This document shows positions 17,753-25,821 of a stretch of DNA of 64,000 bases, one piece after another (position 1 is the stretch's first letter; every line of letters starts with the position of its first letter). The position numbers were made by a program, and so were the translations under genes. Origin of the DNA: an uncultured Clostridia bacterium (GTDB lineage Bacteria; Bacillota; Clostridia; Lachnospirales; Anaerotignaceae); the NCBI GenBank assembly GCA_910586765.1, contig CAJUJJ010000007.1, forward strand, positions 35,626 to 99,625. The letters are read 5' to 3'. Under the pieces are notes generated by a model. The model was not told the origin of the DNA. It saw nothing but the letters and a program-made list of their open reading frames with translations, and made no database searches.

Positions 17753-17781
17753 GTATAAAATGATTGTTTTTTTACATACTA
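17753..17781 (+). promoter_or_regulatory. Possible SigG-type promoter of the small ORF
   Basis: GTATA at 17753-17757, 17-nt spacer, CATACTA at 17775-17781. This fits the forespore SigG consensus (GYATR, then CAnnMTA) well. A TATAAT at 17780-17785 overlaps but has no good -35 partner. Confidence 0.5.
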
Positions 17782-17857
17782 TAATAACAAATACTACAAA
17801 ACCAAAACATCACAATATTTACTATATAATAATTTTGTAGTCAGGAGGTATACTATT

Positions 17858-18028
17858 ATGCTTATTATGCGTCAAAATGGTGGTATTATATCTGCTCAAA
17901 GCGAAAAAAACAGCACTATATTCAAAAAAACAGTTGCTCATGGAGGAGTACAACAAACAATTAAACAACAAAATGGTAATTTTATTAACTATGATTATGA
18001 ATTGATACACTACATGGATTTATTATAG
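17858..18028 (+). CDS. Small conserved-looking ORF of unknown function, candidate spore gene
   Basis: A 56-residue ORF starting MLIMRQNGG and ending HYMDLL, with no family I recognise. It looks real: AGGAGG lies nine nt before the ATG, a promoter sits upstream and a terminator follows directly. It is soluble, with a Gln/Asn-rich middle and no signal peptide or membrane span. The upstream promoter resembles SigG sites and the gene diverges from sigG itself, so a forespore protein is my inference. An antisense frame over the same bases has no ribosome site. Confidence 0.7.
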   Translation: MLIMRQNGGIISAQSEKNSTIFKKTVAHGGVQQTIKQQNGNFINYDYELIHYMDLL

Positions 18029-18039
18029 TATTCAAAAAC

Positions 18040-18073
18040 TAAAAAGGAGCATTTTTAAAATACTCCTTTTTAT
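18040..18073 (+). terminator. Terminator of the small ORF
   Basis: Hairpin AAAAAGGAG / CTCCTTTTT with a T run, 12 nt after the stop codon of the ORF ending at 18028. Confidence 0.8.
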
Positions 18074-18099
18074 ACATTAAATAAAGCATATTTATTTTT

Positions 18100-18480
18100 T
18101 TAGTTTTCTAAACATAACTGATAAAAATCATATCCATAACTATCAGGAGCCATACCAATGGTATCTAATAACTCATTTACGCCTTCTTCCATCAACACAT
18201 GATAAGCATTATGATAAGTATATAATTGTTCTGCCTTTTGTGTCATTTCTGTATAGAGTTCTAACATTGTTTTTGTTTCTGCTTCATATGTTATTGTTTT
18301 ATATGCTTCTTGTTTTACTAATTCTTTTAACTGTACTAATGTATACCCCCACTGTTGTTCTAATGTTTCCAATTCTTTTTTAGCATCTTTACCTAACTGC
18401 ACCAATTTTGCAAAATCTTCATGTGTTGCCTTCACACAGCGAATTGTCTTTATTTTACCATCAGCTGTAATATTTTCCAC
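18100..18480 (-). CDS. Hypothetical helical protein
   Basis: 126 residues, mostly charged and alpha-helical with no signal peptide or membrane segment, and no family I recognise. Glu/Lys-rich helices span about 25-95. GTG start at 18480 preceded by GGGGG seven nt upstream, so the reading frame is well supported. It lies between the small ORF (convergent) and the acetyltransferase gene. No function proposed. Confidence 0.7.
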   Translation of the reverse strand: MENITADGKIKTIRCVKATHEDFAKLVQLGKDAKKELETLEQQWGYTLVQLKELVKQEAYKTITYEAETKTMLELYTEMTQKAEQLYTYHNAYHVLMEEGVNELLDTIGMAPDSYGYDFYQLCLEN

Positions 18481-18565
18481 AATAACGCCCCCTTTTAAAT
18501 TGTTCTTGTACTACTTTAACAATACAAAATTTTAATAAAAAGGTCAACTATTTTTTTAAAAAATA

Positions 18566-19018
18566 TTATATTTCTTCTTTCCATTTCATATGAACGATAC
18601 GAAATGAATTTGTTGTATTATTTGCCTTTGAGTAGCTAAAAACAGTAAATCCCATATGTTTATAAAATTCAAGAGCCTTTACATTTTGTTCATTTACATC
18701 TACCCATATAGCATCATAATTTTTTACAGCAAAAAGTAAAAGGGCTTTTCCAACACCTATTTTAAAAAATTCAGGTTTTACAAAAAGCATTTCTATTTTT
18801 TTATTTTCTATTGCAATAAAACCCATAATATTTCCGCTTTTTTCTTTTGCAATAAGAAGCGTTTGCATATTTTTAATTGCTAATTTTACCAATGGACGTA
18901 ATTTTGCAATGTTTTCTTCTTTCAAAAAGGAATGTGTTTTTCTAACAGCATCTTCCCAAATCAAAATCAAATCCTCTGCTATTAATTTTTTGTTTGCTGT
19001 TACTTTTTCTAAAATCAT
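18566..19018 (-). CDS. GNAT-family N-acetyltransferase
   Basis: 150-residue GNAT fold: the acetyl-CoA loop is seen in VKPEFFKIGVGKALLLFA (a Q/RxxGxG variant) and the C-terminal NEQNVKALEFYKHMGF is the classic motif B end of YjaB/PhnO-like enzymes. Substrate unknown. I start at the ATG at 19018, seven nt after AAAGGA; the longer frame starting TTG at 19042 would begin before the ribosome site. Lies 100 nt downstream of sigE, apparently a separate unit. Confidence 0.88.
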   Translation of the reverse strand: MILEKVTANKKLIAEDLILIWEDAVRKTHSFLKEENIAKLRPLVKLAIKNMQTLLIAKEKSGNIMGFIAIENKKIEMLFVKPEFFKIGVGKALLLFAVKNYDAIWVDVNEQNVKALEFYKHMGFTVFSYSKANNTTNSFRIVHMKWKEEI

Positions 19019-19122
19019 AAGTAATTCCTTTCTTTGCACCAAAATAGCAAAACATTGATGTTATGATAAAGCATACTTTTTCCTTTTTTATCATTATATG
19101 CCTTGTTTTGATAGCTGTCAAA

Positions 19123-19848
19123 TTATATCATTTTATTCATTTCCTTTTTTAATCTACCTATGATTTTTTTCTCTAATCTGGAGATATAAGATTGCGAAAT
19201 TCCTAATAAGTCTGCAACTTCTTTTTGTGTTTTTTCTGTTGTTTCTGGCAATATACCAAAACGCATTTCCACAATTTTTCTTTCTCTCTGGCTCAGCTTT
19301 TCCATTGCCTTTCCTAATAAATCTCTATCAACTTCTTCTTCAATGTCTTTATAAATTACATCTGCATCTGTGCCTAATATATCAGATAAAAGTAATTCAT
19401 TTCCTTCCCAATCTACATTTAAAGGTTCGTCAATAGAAACCTCTGATTTTGTTTTGCTATTTCTTCTTAAATACATCAATATTTCATTTTCAATACAGCG
19501 GGAAGCATAGGTAGCTAATTTTATTTTCTTTTCGGGATTAAATGTATTAATTGCTTTTATCAATCCAATGGTGCCAATAGAAATCAAATCTTCTACATTT
19601 ACACCTGTATTTTCAAATTTTCTAGCTATATATACTACAAGACGAAGATTTCTTTCTATTAAAACAGATTTTACTTTTACATCATCTTCTCCTCCTAACT
19701 GTTCTAATAATATCGCTTCTTCTTCTGTTTTTAATGGTGGAGGAAAAACATCGCTTCCTCCTATGTAAAATATACCACCTAATTTTTTACGCCATTTTCT
19801 CCAAATACAGCCTATATCATATTTTATTTGAAACAATAAAAATTTCAT
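19123..19848 (-). CDS. sigE: Mother-cell sigma factor SigE (pro-form)
   Basis: 241-residue early mother-cell sigma factor. The hydrophobic/basic N-terminus (about residues 1-28, with WRKWRKK) is the pro-sequence removed by SpoIIGA; GGSDVFPPPL follows as in the family. Region 2 (NLRLVVYIARKFENTGVNVEDLISIGTIGL) and region 4 (KTQKEVADLLGISQSYISRLEKKI) are intact. ATG at 19848 with AGGAGG upstream. Directly behind spoIIGA, 16 nt apart, as the two-gene spoIIG operon. Confidence 0.97.
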   Translation of the reverse strand: MKFLLFQIKYDIGCIWRKWRKKLGGIFYIGGSDVFPPPLKTEEEAILLEQLGGEDDVKVKSVLIERNLRLVVYIARKFENTGVNVEDLISIGTIGLIKAINTFNPEKKIKLATYASRCIENEILMYLRRNSKTKSEVSIDEPLNVDWEGNELLLSDILGTDADVIYKDIEEEVDRDLLGKAMEKLSQRERKIVEMRFGILPETTEKTQKEVADLLGISQSYISRLEKKIIGRLKKEMNKMI

Positions 19849-19864
19849 TTTTTTGCCTCCTCAT

Positions 19865-20746
19865 TTATGTAAGTATATCAGGGCTTATCAGTCCATCATA
19901 TCCCTCAGAAAAAGAACCACAATAAATACCAAGAGAAATATTATTTTTTATATTTCCTTCTATTTCTAAAATATCTGGCTCAAATACAAGCAAAAGTCCA
20001 TTTTCTTTTCCTAAACTAGAAAAAGGAACAAAATGCAATGACAACTTTTTTTCTTTTTGCAGCATATACTCATAAAATTTTTGTTGATTTTGATATTCTT
20101 TAAAAAAATAAATCTGTGTTTCTTTTGAAAATAAATTTTTAATTGCAGGAAAAGCTGCTATAATTACATCATTTCCAGAAAAAGGGTCTTTTAAACTATT
20201 TCCTGTATCAATAAGCATACGTAATGATATTTTTATTCCCTTTTGTTTTAAAACAACAGCACAATATGCTCTCCTATTTATCATATTTATTTTTATCCAA
20301 TTCTCTCCTAATTTTATTACAATATAGAAAAAACAAATTGTCGCAATTAGTATTTTAATAGGAAACTGTTTTGTATTTAGTACAAAATGATTTCCCATTG
20401 CTGCCATACCAGTAGCAAAAAACAATGCCATTGCTACACCACCTATAGCAAATGCTACAACATTGCCAATCAAAAAATATTGCAGTAATGCCTTTATTGT
20501 TTTTGGAAAAAACACAATTTCTATTCCTAAAACAAAAAGTATCATACCTCCAATACCATGACAAAAAAAAGAAAGAACTGGAAAAATCAAGGCAATACAA
20601 TATATCAATGACAAAAAAAGACTGCCCAAAAAAATGCGTTTGTAGCAAACATTATTTTTTTGTAACACAGCAGTTATCCATAATATGAGAAAATCCATAC
20701 AAAAATTGACTAGAAATACAATATCCCCATAAATTGTTACTTCCAC
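19865..20746 (-). CDS. spoIIGA: Sporulation sigma-E factor processing peptidase SpoIIGA
   Basis: Membrane-embedded aspartic protease that matures pro-SigE in the mother cell. Five hydrophobic segments fill the N-terminal half; the soluble half has the aspartyl-protease motif MLIDTGNSLKDP (catalytic Asp). I start at the GTG at 20746, six nt after GGAGG, giving 293 residues starting MEVTIYGDIVFLVN; the longer frame to 20821 adds a basic stretch that lies over the promoter and is not credible. First gene of the spoIIG operon. Confidence 0.95.
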   Translation of the reverse strand: MEVTIYGDIVFLVNFCMDFLILWITAVLQKNNVCYKRIFLGSLFLSLIYCIALIFPVLSFFCHGIGGMILFVLGIEIVFFPKTIKALLQYFLIGNVVAFAIGGVAMALFFATGMAAMGNHFVLNTKQFPIKILIATICFFYIVIKLGENWIKINMINRRAYCAVVLKQKGIKISLRMLIDTGNSLKDPFSGNDVIIAAFPAIKNLFSKETQIYFFKEYQNQQKFYEYMLQKEKKLSLHFVPFSSLGKENGLLLVFEPDILEIEGNIKNNISLGIYCGSFSEGYDGLISPDILT

Positions 20747-20788
20747 AAAACGCCTCCTTCTTTTCTGTCTTTTAAAGGCTCTATTGTT

Positions 20789-20821
20789 ATTATAGGCAAG
20801 TTTGTGCAAGTTTTTTGTCAA
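20789..20821 (-). promoter_or_regulatory. spoIIG-type promoter with long spacer
   Basis: Minus-strand TTGACA (20816-20821) and TATAAT (20789-20794) separated by 21 nt, not 17. The B. subtilis spoIIG promoter is also SigA-type with an over-long (22-bp) spacer and needs Spo0A bound over the -35. Here the plus strand over the -35 reads TGTCAAA, one base from the 0A box TGTCGAA. Confidence 0.6.
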
Positions 20822-20875
20822 ACACGCTGTTATTTTACAAAAATTATAGTATAAATATTGACAACACTACACAAA

Positions 20876-20917
20876 AAAAGCCAGTAAAAATATTTTTTAT
20901 ACTTTACTGACTTTTAT
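20876..20917 (-). terminator. Second terminator between ftsZ and spoIIGA
   Basis: Arms AGTCAGTAAA / TTTACTGGCT (one G-T pair) followed by a long T run on the minus strand. With the next hairpin upstream it forms a tandem pair isolating the sporulation operon from ftsZ transcription. Confidence 0.75.
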
Positions 20918-20950
20918 AATACAATATATTGTGACTTATTATTTTTGACA

Positions 20951-20996
20951 TAAAAAAAGGAATGGTTTATTTTCCCCTTCCTCTTTTTGTATTTTA
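20951..20996 (-). terminator. Terminator of ftsZ
   Basis: Arms AAAGAGGAAGGG / CCATTCCTTTTTT (one mismatch), followed by T-rich DNA, starting about 10 nt after the ftsZ stop. Confidence 0.75.
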
Positions 20997-21004
20997 TGTT
21001 TTTA

Positions 21005-22204
21005 TTAAAATCTTTTTCTTGTTAAAAAATCTGGTATTTTAATTTCAGACTCAAAATCATCTAAATCAGCAAACCTTCTTGTAGGTTTGTTTTCCTCCAT
21101 AGGTTGCTGTTGTTGCTGTATTGGTTGTTGTACAGGTTGTTGTACAGGCTGTGATGACACTCTTTGTTGTTGTGTTACACGTCTGCTTCCAAATGGTTGC
21201 TGCTGTTGTTGTACAGGTTGTGGTTGAGGCTGTGGTACTGGTGCTTCTTCATCTTCCAATCCTGTTGCAATAACAGTTACGACAACTTGGTCTGTCAAAT
21301 CCTCATTGATTGTTGTACCAAAAATAATTTCTGCTTCTGGGTCAAGTGATTCTCTAATCAATTCTGCTGCTTCTTCTGTTTCCAAAAGACCTAAATCACT
21401 ATCACCACTGAAATTGATAAGTACACTTTTTGCACCTTCTATTGTTGTTTCTAACAATGGACTTTGTATTGCTGCTTTTGCTGCAACTTCTGCTTTATTT
21501 TCTCCAGATGCTTGTCCAATACCCATATGGGCAATACCTTGGTCAGCCATAATGGTACGTACATCTGCAAAGTCCAAATTAATAACACCTGGTTTAGAAA
21601 TTAAATCTGCAATTCCTTGTACACCTTGTCTTAATACTTCGTCTACTTTTTTGAAGGCTTCTGTCAATGTTGTTTTCTTATCTATAATGCCCATAAGACG
21701 CTGATTTGGAATAATTACAAGTGTATCTACATTTTTTTTCAATTCCATAATGCCTCTTTCCGCATTCGCCATTCTTTTTTTCCCTTCAAAGTTAAAAGGT
21801 TTTGTTACAACACCTACTGTTAAAATACCCATTTCTTTTGAAATAGAAGCAATCTTTGGTGCTGCACCTGTTCCAGTGCCACCACCCATACCAGCAGTAA
21901 TAAACACCATGTCAGCACCTTTTAAAGCTTGTGCTACTTCTTCTTGTGTTTCTTCTGCAGAGCGTTCTCCAATATCAGGATTTCCTCCTGCACCAAGACC
22001 TTTTGTTAACTTTTCTCCAATTTGTATTTTAACAGGTGATTTTGAGTCTACCAACTGTTGACTATCTGTGTTAACAGAAATAAATTCAACGCCGTCCAAA
22101 CCGTCTTCAATCATACGGTCTACTGCATTATTGCCGCCACCACCGACACCAACTACTTTAATTTGTGCCATGGTATTGCTACGTGGAATATCAAATTCGA
22201 GCAA
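21005..22204 (-). CDS. ftsZ: Cell division protein FtsZ
   Basis: Tubulin-like GTPase that forms the Z ring. 399 residues: nucleotide-binding GVGGGGNNAVDRM near residue 18, the tubulin signature GGGTGTGAAP near 107, T7 loop NLDFADVRTIM near 209, a Gln/Pro-rich flexible linker (about 327-375) and a conserved C-terminal peptide ending IPDFLTRKRF for FtsA/SepF binding. TTG start at 22204 with GGAGGGG upstream. No ftsA lies between ftsQ and ftsZ; a 344-bp gap separates them. Confidence 0.98.
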   Translation of the reverse strand: MLEFDIPRSNTMAQIKVVGVGGGGNNAVDRMIEDGLDGVEFISVNTDSQQLVDSKSPVKIQIGEKLTKGLGAGGNPDIGERSAEETQEEVAQALKGADMVFITAGMGGGTGTGAAPKIASISKEMGILTVGVVTKPFNFEGKKRMANAERGIMELKKNVDTLVIIPNQRLMGIIDKKTTLTEAFKKVDEVLRQGVQGIADLISKPGVINLDFADVRTIMADQGIAHMGIGQASGENKAEVAAKAAIQSPLLETTIEGAKSVLINFSGDSDLGLLETEEAAELIRESLDPEAEIIFGTTINEDLTDQVVVTVIATGLEDEEAPVPQPQPQPVQQQQQPFGSRRVTQQQRVSSQPVQQPVQQPIQQQQQPMEENKPTRRFADLDDFESEIKIPDFLTRKRF

Positions 22205-22548
22205 AAAAATCCCCTCCTAGAGTTTCAGAATTACATAGAGTAATTTTTATTATACATGAAAAAAACAGATAGTACCATACCTAATTTTGTATTTTTTTGT
22301 CCTTTTTTCATATATTTTCATTTTAATACATATTACTATAGAAAACAGTATCATATAATATATATCAATATATACTGTTTAATTTATAGAATTGCTTCAC
22401 TTATACTATAATATGTCTTTCTATTATCTTATCTCTTTTTTCATTTTTATTCAATACAAAATTAGTAATATTGTAAATTTTTTTTGTATTTTATATGCAA
22501 CAGTTACAATAATAACAAAATATATTCTATATAGTAATCAATTTATAA
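22205..22548. other. 344-bp gap between ftsQ and ftsZ
   Basis: No credible ORF. It presumably holds the ftsZ promoter. An imperfectly filled 38-bp inverted repeat lies at 22343-22380; the remainder is A/T-rich with no recognised element. Confidence 0.6.
22343..22380. promoter_or_regulatory. Inverted repeat upstream of ftsZ
   Basis: Perfect 9-bp arms AAACAGTAT and ATACTGTTT around a 20-nt A/T spacer that includes TATCAATATATA, a 12-mer also found twice at 25703-25739. Candidate protein-binding site about 140 nt upstream of ftsZ. Confidence 0.4.
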
Positions 22549-23322
22549 TTAAGACAAATATCGAAATACAATAGGGCGACTCATGTCACTCAAATCTAGC
22601 ACTCCCCTATCCTTTTCTGGTATAGTACTTAATATTTGAGCAAGATAAGCCATTTTCTGCTCACAATTTTCAATGCTGCCAAAACGTATTTCTATTTGAT
22701 TAATACTTGCTGTAATATTTTCTGGGTCATTAACATCTATTTCCATAATATTATTGAGTAGTTCATATTTTGTAATCATTTGAGAAATTAATACTACAAC
22801 ATCAAATGACTCTTTATTTTTTGCATCTAACAATTCACCTAAACGAAATTGGTCAAACTTTAAACCATATACTACAGGTAATGTTTTTTGCGTTTCATTT
22901 TGTACATCTAACACTCTGCCATATTCATCTATGTAAAGGTATGAACCTGCATAAGGTACATACCCTCTCACTTTTCTTTCATCAATATTGATATAAATTG
23001 TACTAGGAAGCTGTACTGTAATCTCTGCAGCTTCAACATAATTATTTTCATTTAAAATTTCTACTGCTTTCTTTTTATCATATAAAAATATATTTGCTCC
23101 TGTTCTTAATCCTATCATATTACAAATATCATCATTTGAATATTGTTCCATTTCTGTTATCTCTATTGTTTTTACAGAAAAAATAGGAGAAAATATAATT
23201 CCTGCACCACCTAAACAAGCTACAAGTAATATCATTATAAATTTTAAAGATAATTTTTTTCTTATTTTTTTCTTTTTATGCACAATTTTTTTTCTGTTAT
23301 AATTTCTTTTTGTTTTTTTCAA
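22549..23322 (-). CDS. ftsQ: Cell division protein FtsQ/DivIB
   Basis: 257-residue bitopic division protein: very basic cytoplasmic N-terminus (1-25), one membrane span (about 26-46), a POTRA domain beginning FSVKTIEITEMEQYS, then the FtsQ/DivIB beta domain with YLYIDEYGRVLD and LPVVYG. It works with FtsB/FtsL (DivIC) in septal peptidoglycan synthesis control. TTG start at 23322 with AAGGTGAG upstream. It follows murA by 16 nt. Confidence 0.92.
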   Translation of the reverse strand: MKKTKRNYNRKKIVHKKKKIRKKLSLKFIMILLVACLGGAGIIFSPIFSVKTIEITEMEQYSNDDICNMIGLRTGANIFLYDKKKAVEILNENNYVEAAEITVQLPSTIYINIDERKVRGYVPYAGSYLYIDEYGRVLDVQNETQKTLPVVYGLKFDQFRLGELLDAKNKESFDVVVLISQMITKYELLNNIMEIDVNDPENITASINQIEIRFGSIENCEQKMAYLAQILSTIPEKDRGVLDLSDMSRPIVFRYLS

Positions 23323-23338
23323 TTTTTACTCACCTTTT

Positions 23339-24592
23339 TTATTCTTCCAAAGAAATCACTGCCCCTAAAGAAGTCAATACTTTTTCTATTTGTTCATATC
23401 CTCTTTGTACATAACAAGCATTTTCCACTACTGTTTCTCCTTCTGCTGCTAATCCTGCCAATATCAATGCAGCACCACATCTCAAATCTTTGCCAGAAAC
23501 ATAAGCCCCTTTTAATCCTTTTACTCCCTTTATAACAGCTGTTTGCCCTTCTACTGTAATATCGGCTCCCATACGGCATAACTCACTGATATGCTTAAAT
23601 CTCGCTTCAAATACCGTTTCACTAATAATACTTGTTCCTTCTGCCAATGTCAATATTGACATAAACTGCGGCTGCATATCTGTTGGAAAATCGGGATAAG
23701 GGCCAGTGTGTATTCTGGAAACAGGTTTTATTTTTTTAGGTGCTTTCAAATAAATACTGTTTTTTTGCTCTTTTATAACACAACCTGCTTCTCCTAGCCT
23801 AAGCAAAACCTGTCTCATAGTATCTGCACAAATGTTTTTTAGTTCAATTTCTCCTTTTGTAATTGCTGCACCGCAAAGAAATGTACCTGCTTCAATTCTA
23901 TCTGATGACACAGTATACTCTGTGCCATATAACGATTTTACACCTTCTATTACAATACAATCTGTTCCTGCACCTTTTATATTTGCTCCACACTGATTTA
24001 AAAATGTTTGCAGTTCTACAATTTCAGGCTCACAAGCTGCATTATATATTGTAGTATATCCTTTTGATTTTGCTGCCAAAAGAATACAGTTTTCTGTTGC
24101 TCCTACACTAGGAAAATCTAAATTAATTTTTGTTCCAATACATTTTTTCCCATCACAACATAATATTCCTTTTTGTTCTTCTATTTCAATACCCATTTCA
24201 CGAAATGCTTTTAAATGCAAATCAATAGGACGCATACCAATTTCACAACCTCCGGGATAGCCTATATTTGCCTTGCAAAATTTGCCTAACAAAGCCCCCA
24301 TAAATAATATAGAAGAACGCATTTTTTGAACACTTTCACTGTCAATATCTTTATTTTTGCAGTCACTTGTATTAATAATAATGGTTCTATTTTCTTTTTT
24401 TACACTACAGCCTAATTGTTTTAACATTTCCAATGTAAAATGTACATCAGAAATACAAGGGCAATTATGCAGTATCGTTTCCCCCTCCGTTAGCATAACC
24501 CCTGCTAATATAGGTAATATACCGTTTTTGCTTCCTCTGACTGTTACTATCCCTTTTAGAGCATGCCCACCTTCTATTTTATATCTACCCAT
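23339..24592 (-). CDS. murA: UDP-N-acetylglucosamine 1-carboxyvinyltransferase
   Basis: First committed step of peptidoglycan synthesis, transferring enolpyruvate to UDP-GlcNAc. 417 residues with VRGSKN near the N-terminus (substrate Lys/Asn), the catalytic Cys in YPGGCEIGMRPIDLH (the fosfomycin-reactive Cys), and PTDMQPQFM and the C-terminal DLRCGAALILAGLAAEG signature. ATG at 24592 with GGAGGGG upstream. Head of murA-ftsQ-ftsZ. Confidence 0.95.
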   Translation of the reverse strand: MGRYKIEGGHALKGIVTVRGSKNGILPILAGVMLTEGETILHNCPCISDVHFTLEMLKQLGCSVKKENRTIIINTSDCKNKDIDSESVQKMRSSILFMGALLGKFCKANIGYPGGCEIGMRPIDLHLKAFREMGIEIEEQKGILCCDGKKCIGTKINLDFPSVGATENCILLAAKSKGYTTIYNAACEPEIVELQTFLNQCGANIKGAGTDCIVIEGVKSLYGTEYTVSSDRIEAGTFLCGAAITKGEIELKNICADTMRQVLLRLGEAGCVIKEQKNSIYLKAPKKIKPVSRIHTGPYPDFPTDMQPQFMSILTLAEGTSIISETVFEARFKHISELCRMGADITVEGQTAVIKGVKGLKGAYVSGKDLRCGAALILAGLAAEGETVVENACYVQRGYEQIEKVLTSLGAVISLEE

Positions 24593-24712
24593 TTGTATGC
24601 CCCTCCCAAAAGTATCAAATCATATTCCATAGTATGCAAAATCAATAAAAGCGTTACATTTACAGAAAAGTAATTTCATTGTATACTTTTATCAAAAAAG
24701 GAGGTCATATTT

Positions 24713-25645
24713 ATGAAACAAAATATATTAGATATAAAAGGTATACTTGTAGGGCAAGCTGAAAACGAAATAGGAAAAACTGGTGTTACTGTAGTAATTG
24801 TACCAGATGGTGCTGTTTGTGGTGTTGATGTTAGAGGTGCTGCACCAGGTACAAGAGAAACAGATTTACTTGACCCTGTTAACGCTATGGAAAAAATTAA
24901 TGCAGTAGTGCTTTCTGGAGGTTCTGCATTTGGATTAGAAGCTGCAAGCGGTGTAATGCAGTATTTAGAAGAAAAAAGAATTGGATTTGATGTAGGTTGT
25001 ACCGTTGTTCCTATTGTACCTCAAGCAGTATTATTTGATTTAGCTTATGGAGATTGTCATTGTCGTCCTGACAAAAACATGGCTTATACTGCCTGCGAAA
25101 ATGCAAATAATGAAACATTAAAAGAGGGTAGTGTTGGTGCAGGTTGTGGTGCAACTGTGGGCAAATTATATGATATGGAATGTTGTACAAAAAGTGGTAT
25201 CGCTAGTTATTCTGAAACACTTGAAAATGGTATTACTGTTTCTGCTCTTATTGCTGTAAACGCATTTGGTGATGTTATTGAAAATGGAAAAATTATAGCT
25301 GGTACAACAAATAAAGAAAAAACTACATTTATTGATACAGAAAAGACAATGCTTGAAATGGCATCTTCTCCTGCTTTTCATGGTCAAAATACCACAATAG
25401 GCATTATCGCTACAAATGCCACTCTTACCAAAGCAGAAGCAAAAAAAGTCGCTGGTATGGCTCATGATGGACTTGCTAGAGCAATTAGACCTGTTCATAC
25501 ACAATTAGACGGTGATACCATTTTTTGTTTGTCTACAGGCGAAATACAATCTCCTAAACCTATTGTAGACTTAATTGGTACATTAGCAGCACGTGTAACA
25601 GAGCAAACTGTCATACGTGCTGTAAAAAAAGCAAATGCTCAATAA
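24713..25645 (+). CDS. P1 (S58/DmpA) family peptidase
   Basis: 310-residue Ntn-type hydrolase of the DmpA/P1 family. Visible are VDVRGAAPGTRETDLL, LSGGSAFGLEAASGV, VGAGCGATVGK, and ALIAVNAFGDV, where self-cleavage and the nucleophile are expected in the family. Known members are aminopeptidases or beta-peptidyl hydrolases, but the clostridial clade is uncharacterised. ATG at 24713 with GGAGG upstream. Monocistronic, with its own terminator, divergent from murA. Confidence 0.88.
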   Translation: MKQNILDIKGILVGQAENEIGKTGVTVVIVPDGAVCGVDVRGAAPGTRETDLLDPVNAMEKINAVVLSGGSAFGLEAASGVMQYLEEKRIGFDVGCTVVPIVPQAVLFDLAYGDCHCRPDKNMAYTACENANNETLKEGSVGAGCGATVGKLYDMECCTKSGIASYSETLENGITVSALIAVNAFGDVIENGKIIAGTTNKEKTTFIDTEKTMLEMASSPAFHGQNTTIGIIATNATLTKAEAKKVAGMAHDGLARAIRPVHTQLDGDTIFCLSTGEIQSPKPIVDLIGTLAARVTEQTVIRAVKKANAQ

Positions 25646-25702
25646 ATACATAAATATATATCACATCTATTATGTTTTTATAAAAAAGACATTTCGCAAT
25701 AG

Positions 25703-25739
25703 TATCAATATATATCAGTCGTACTAATATATATTGATA
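25703..25739. repeat. Perfect 13-bp inverted repeat
   Basis: Arms TATCAATATATAT and ATATATATTGATA around CAGTCGTACTA. It lies between the peptidase stop and its terminator. No T run follows it; its role is unknown. Confidence 0.6.
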
Positions 25740-25756
25740 TATATTACAATTATGAA

Positions 25757-25798
25757 TATAAAAAAGAACAGTAAAAATCATACTGTTCTTTTTTATAT
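25757..25798. terminator. Bidirectional terminator between the P1 peptidase and coaBC
   Basis: Perfect hairpin AAAAAAGAACAGTA / TACTGTTCTTTTTT with a 7-nt loop between convergent genes. Confidence 0.9.
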
Positions 25799-25821
25799 CC
25801 CCTCCCCCACCGACCATATCA

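Noticed and set aside
17822..18010. Minus-strand 62-residue frame opposite the small ORF
   Set aside because: No ribosome site; the plus-strand ORF over the same bases has AGGAGG, a promoter and a terminator.
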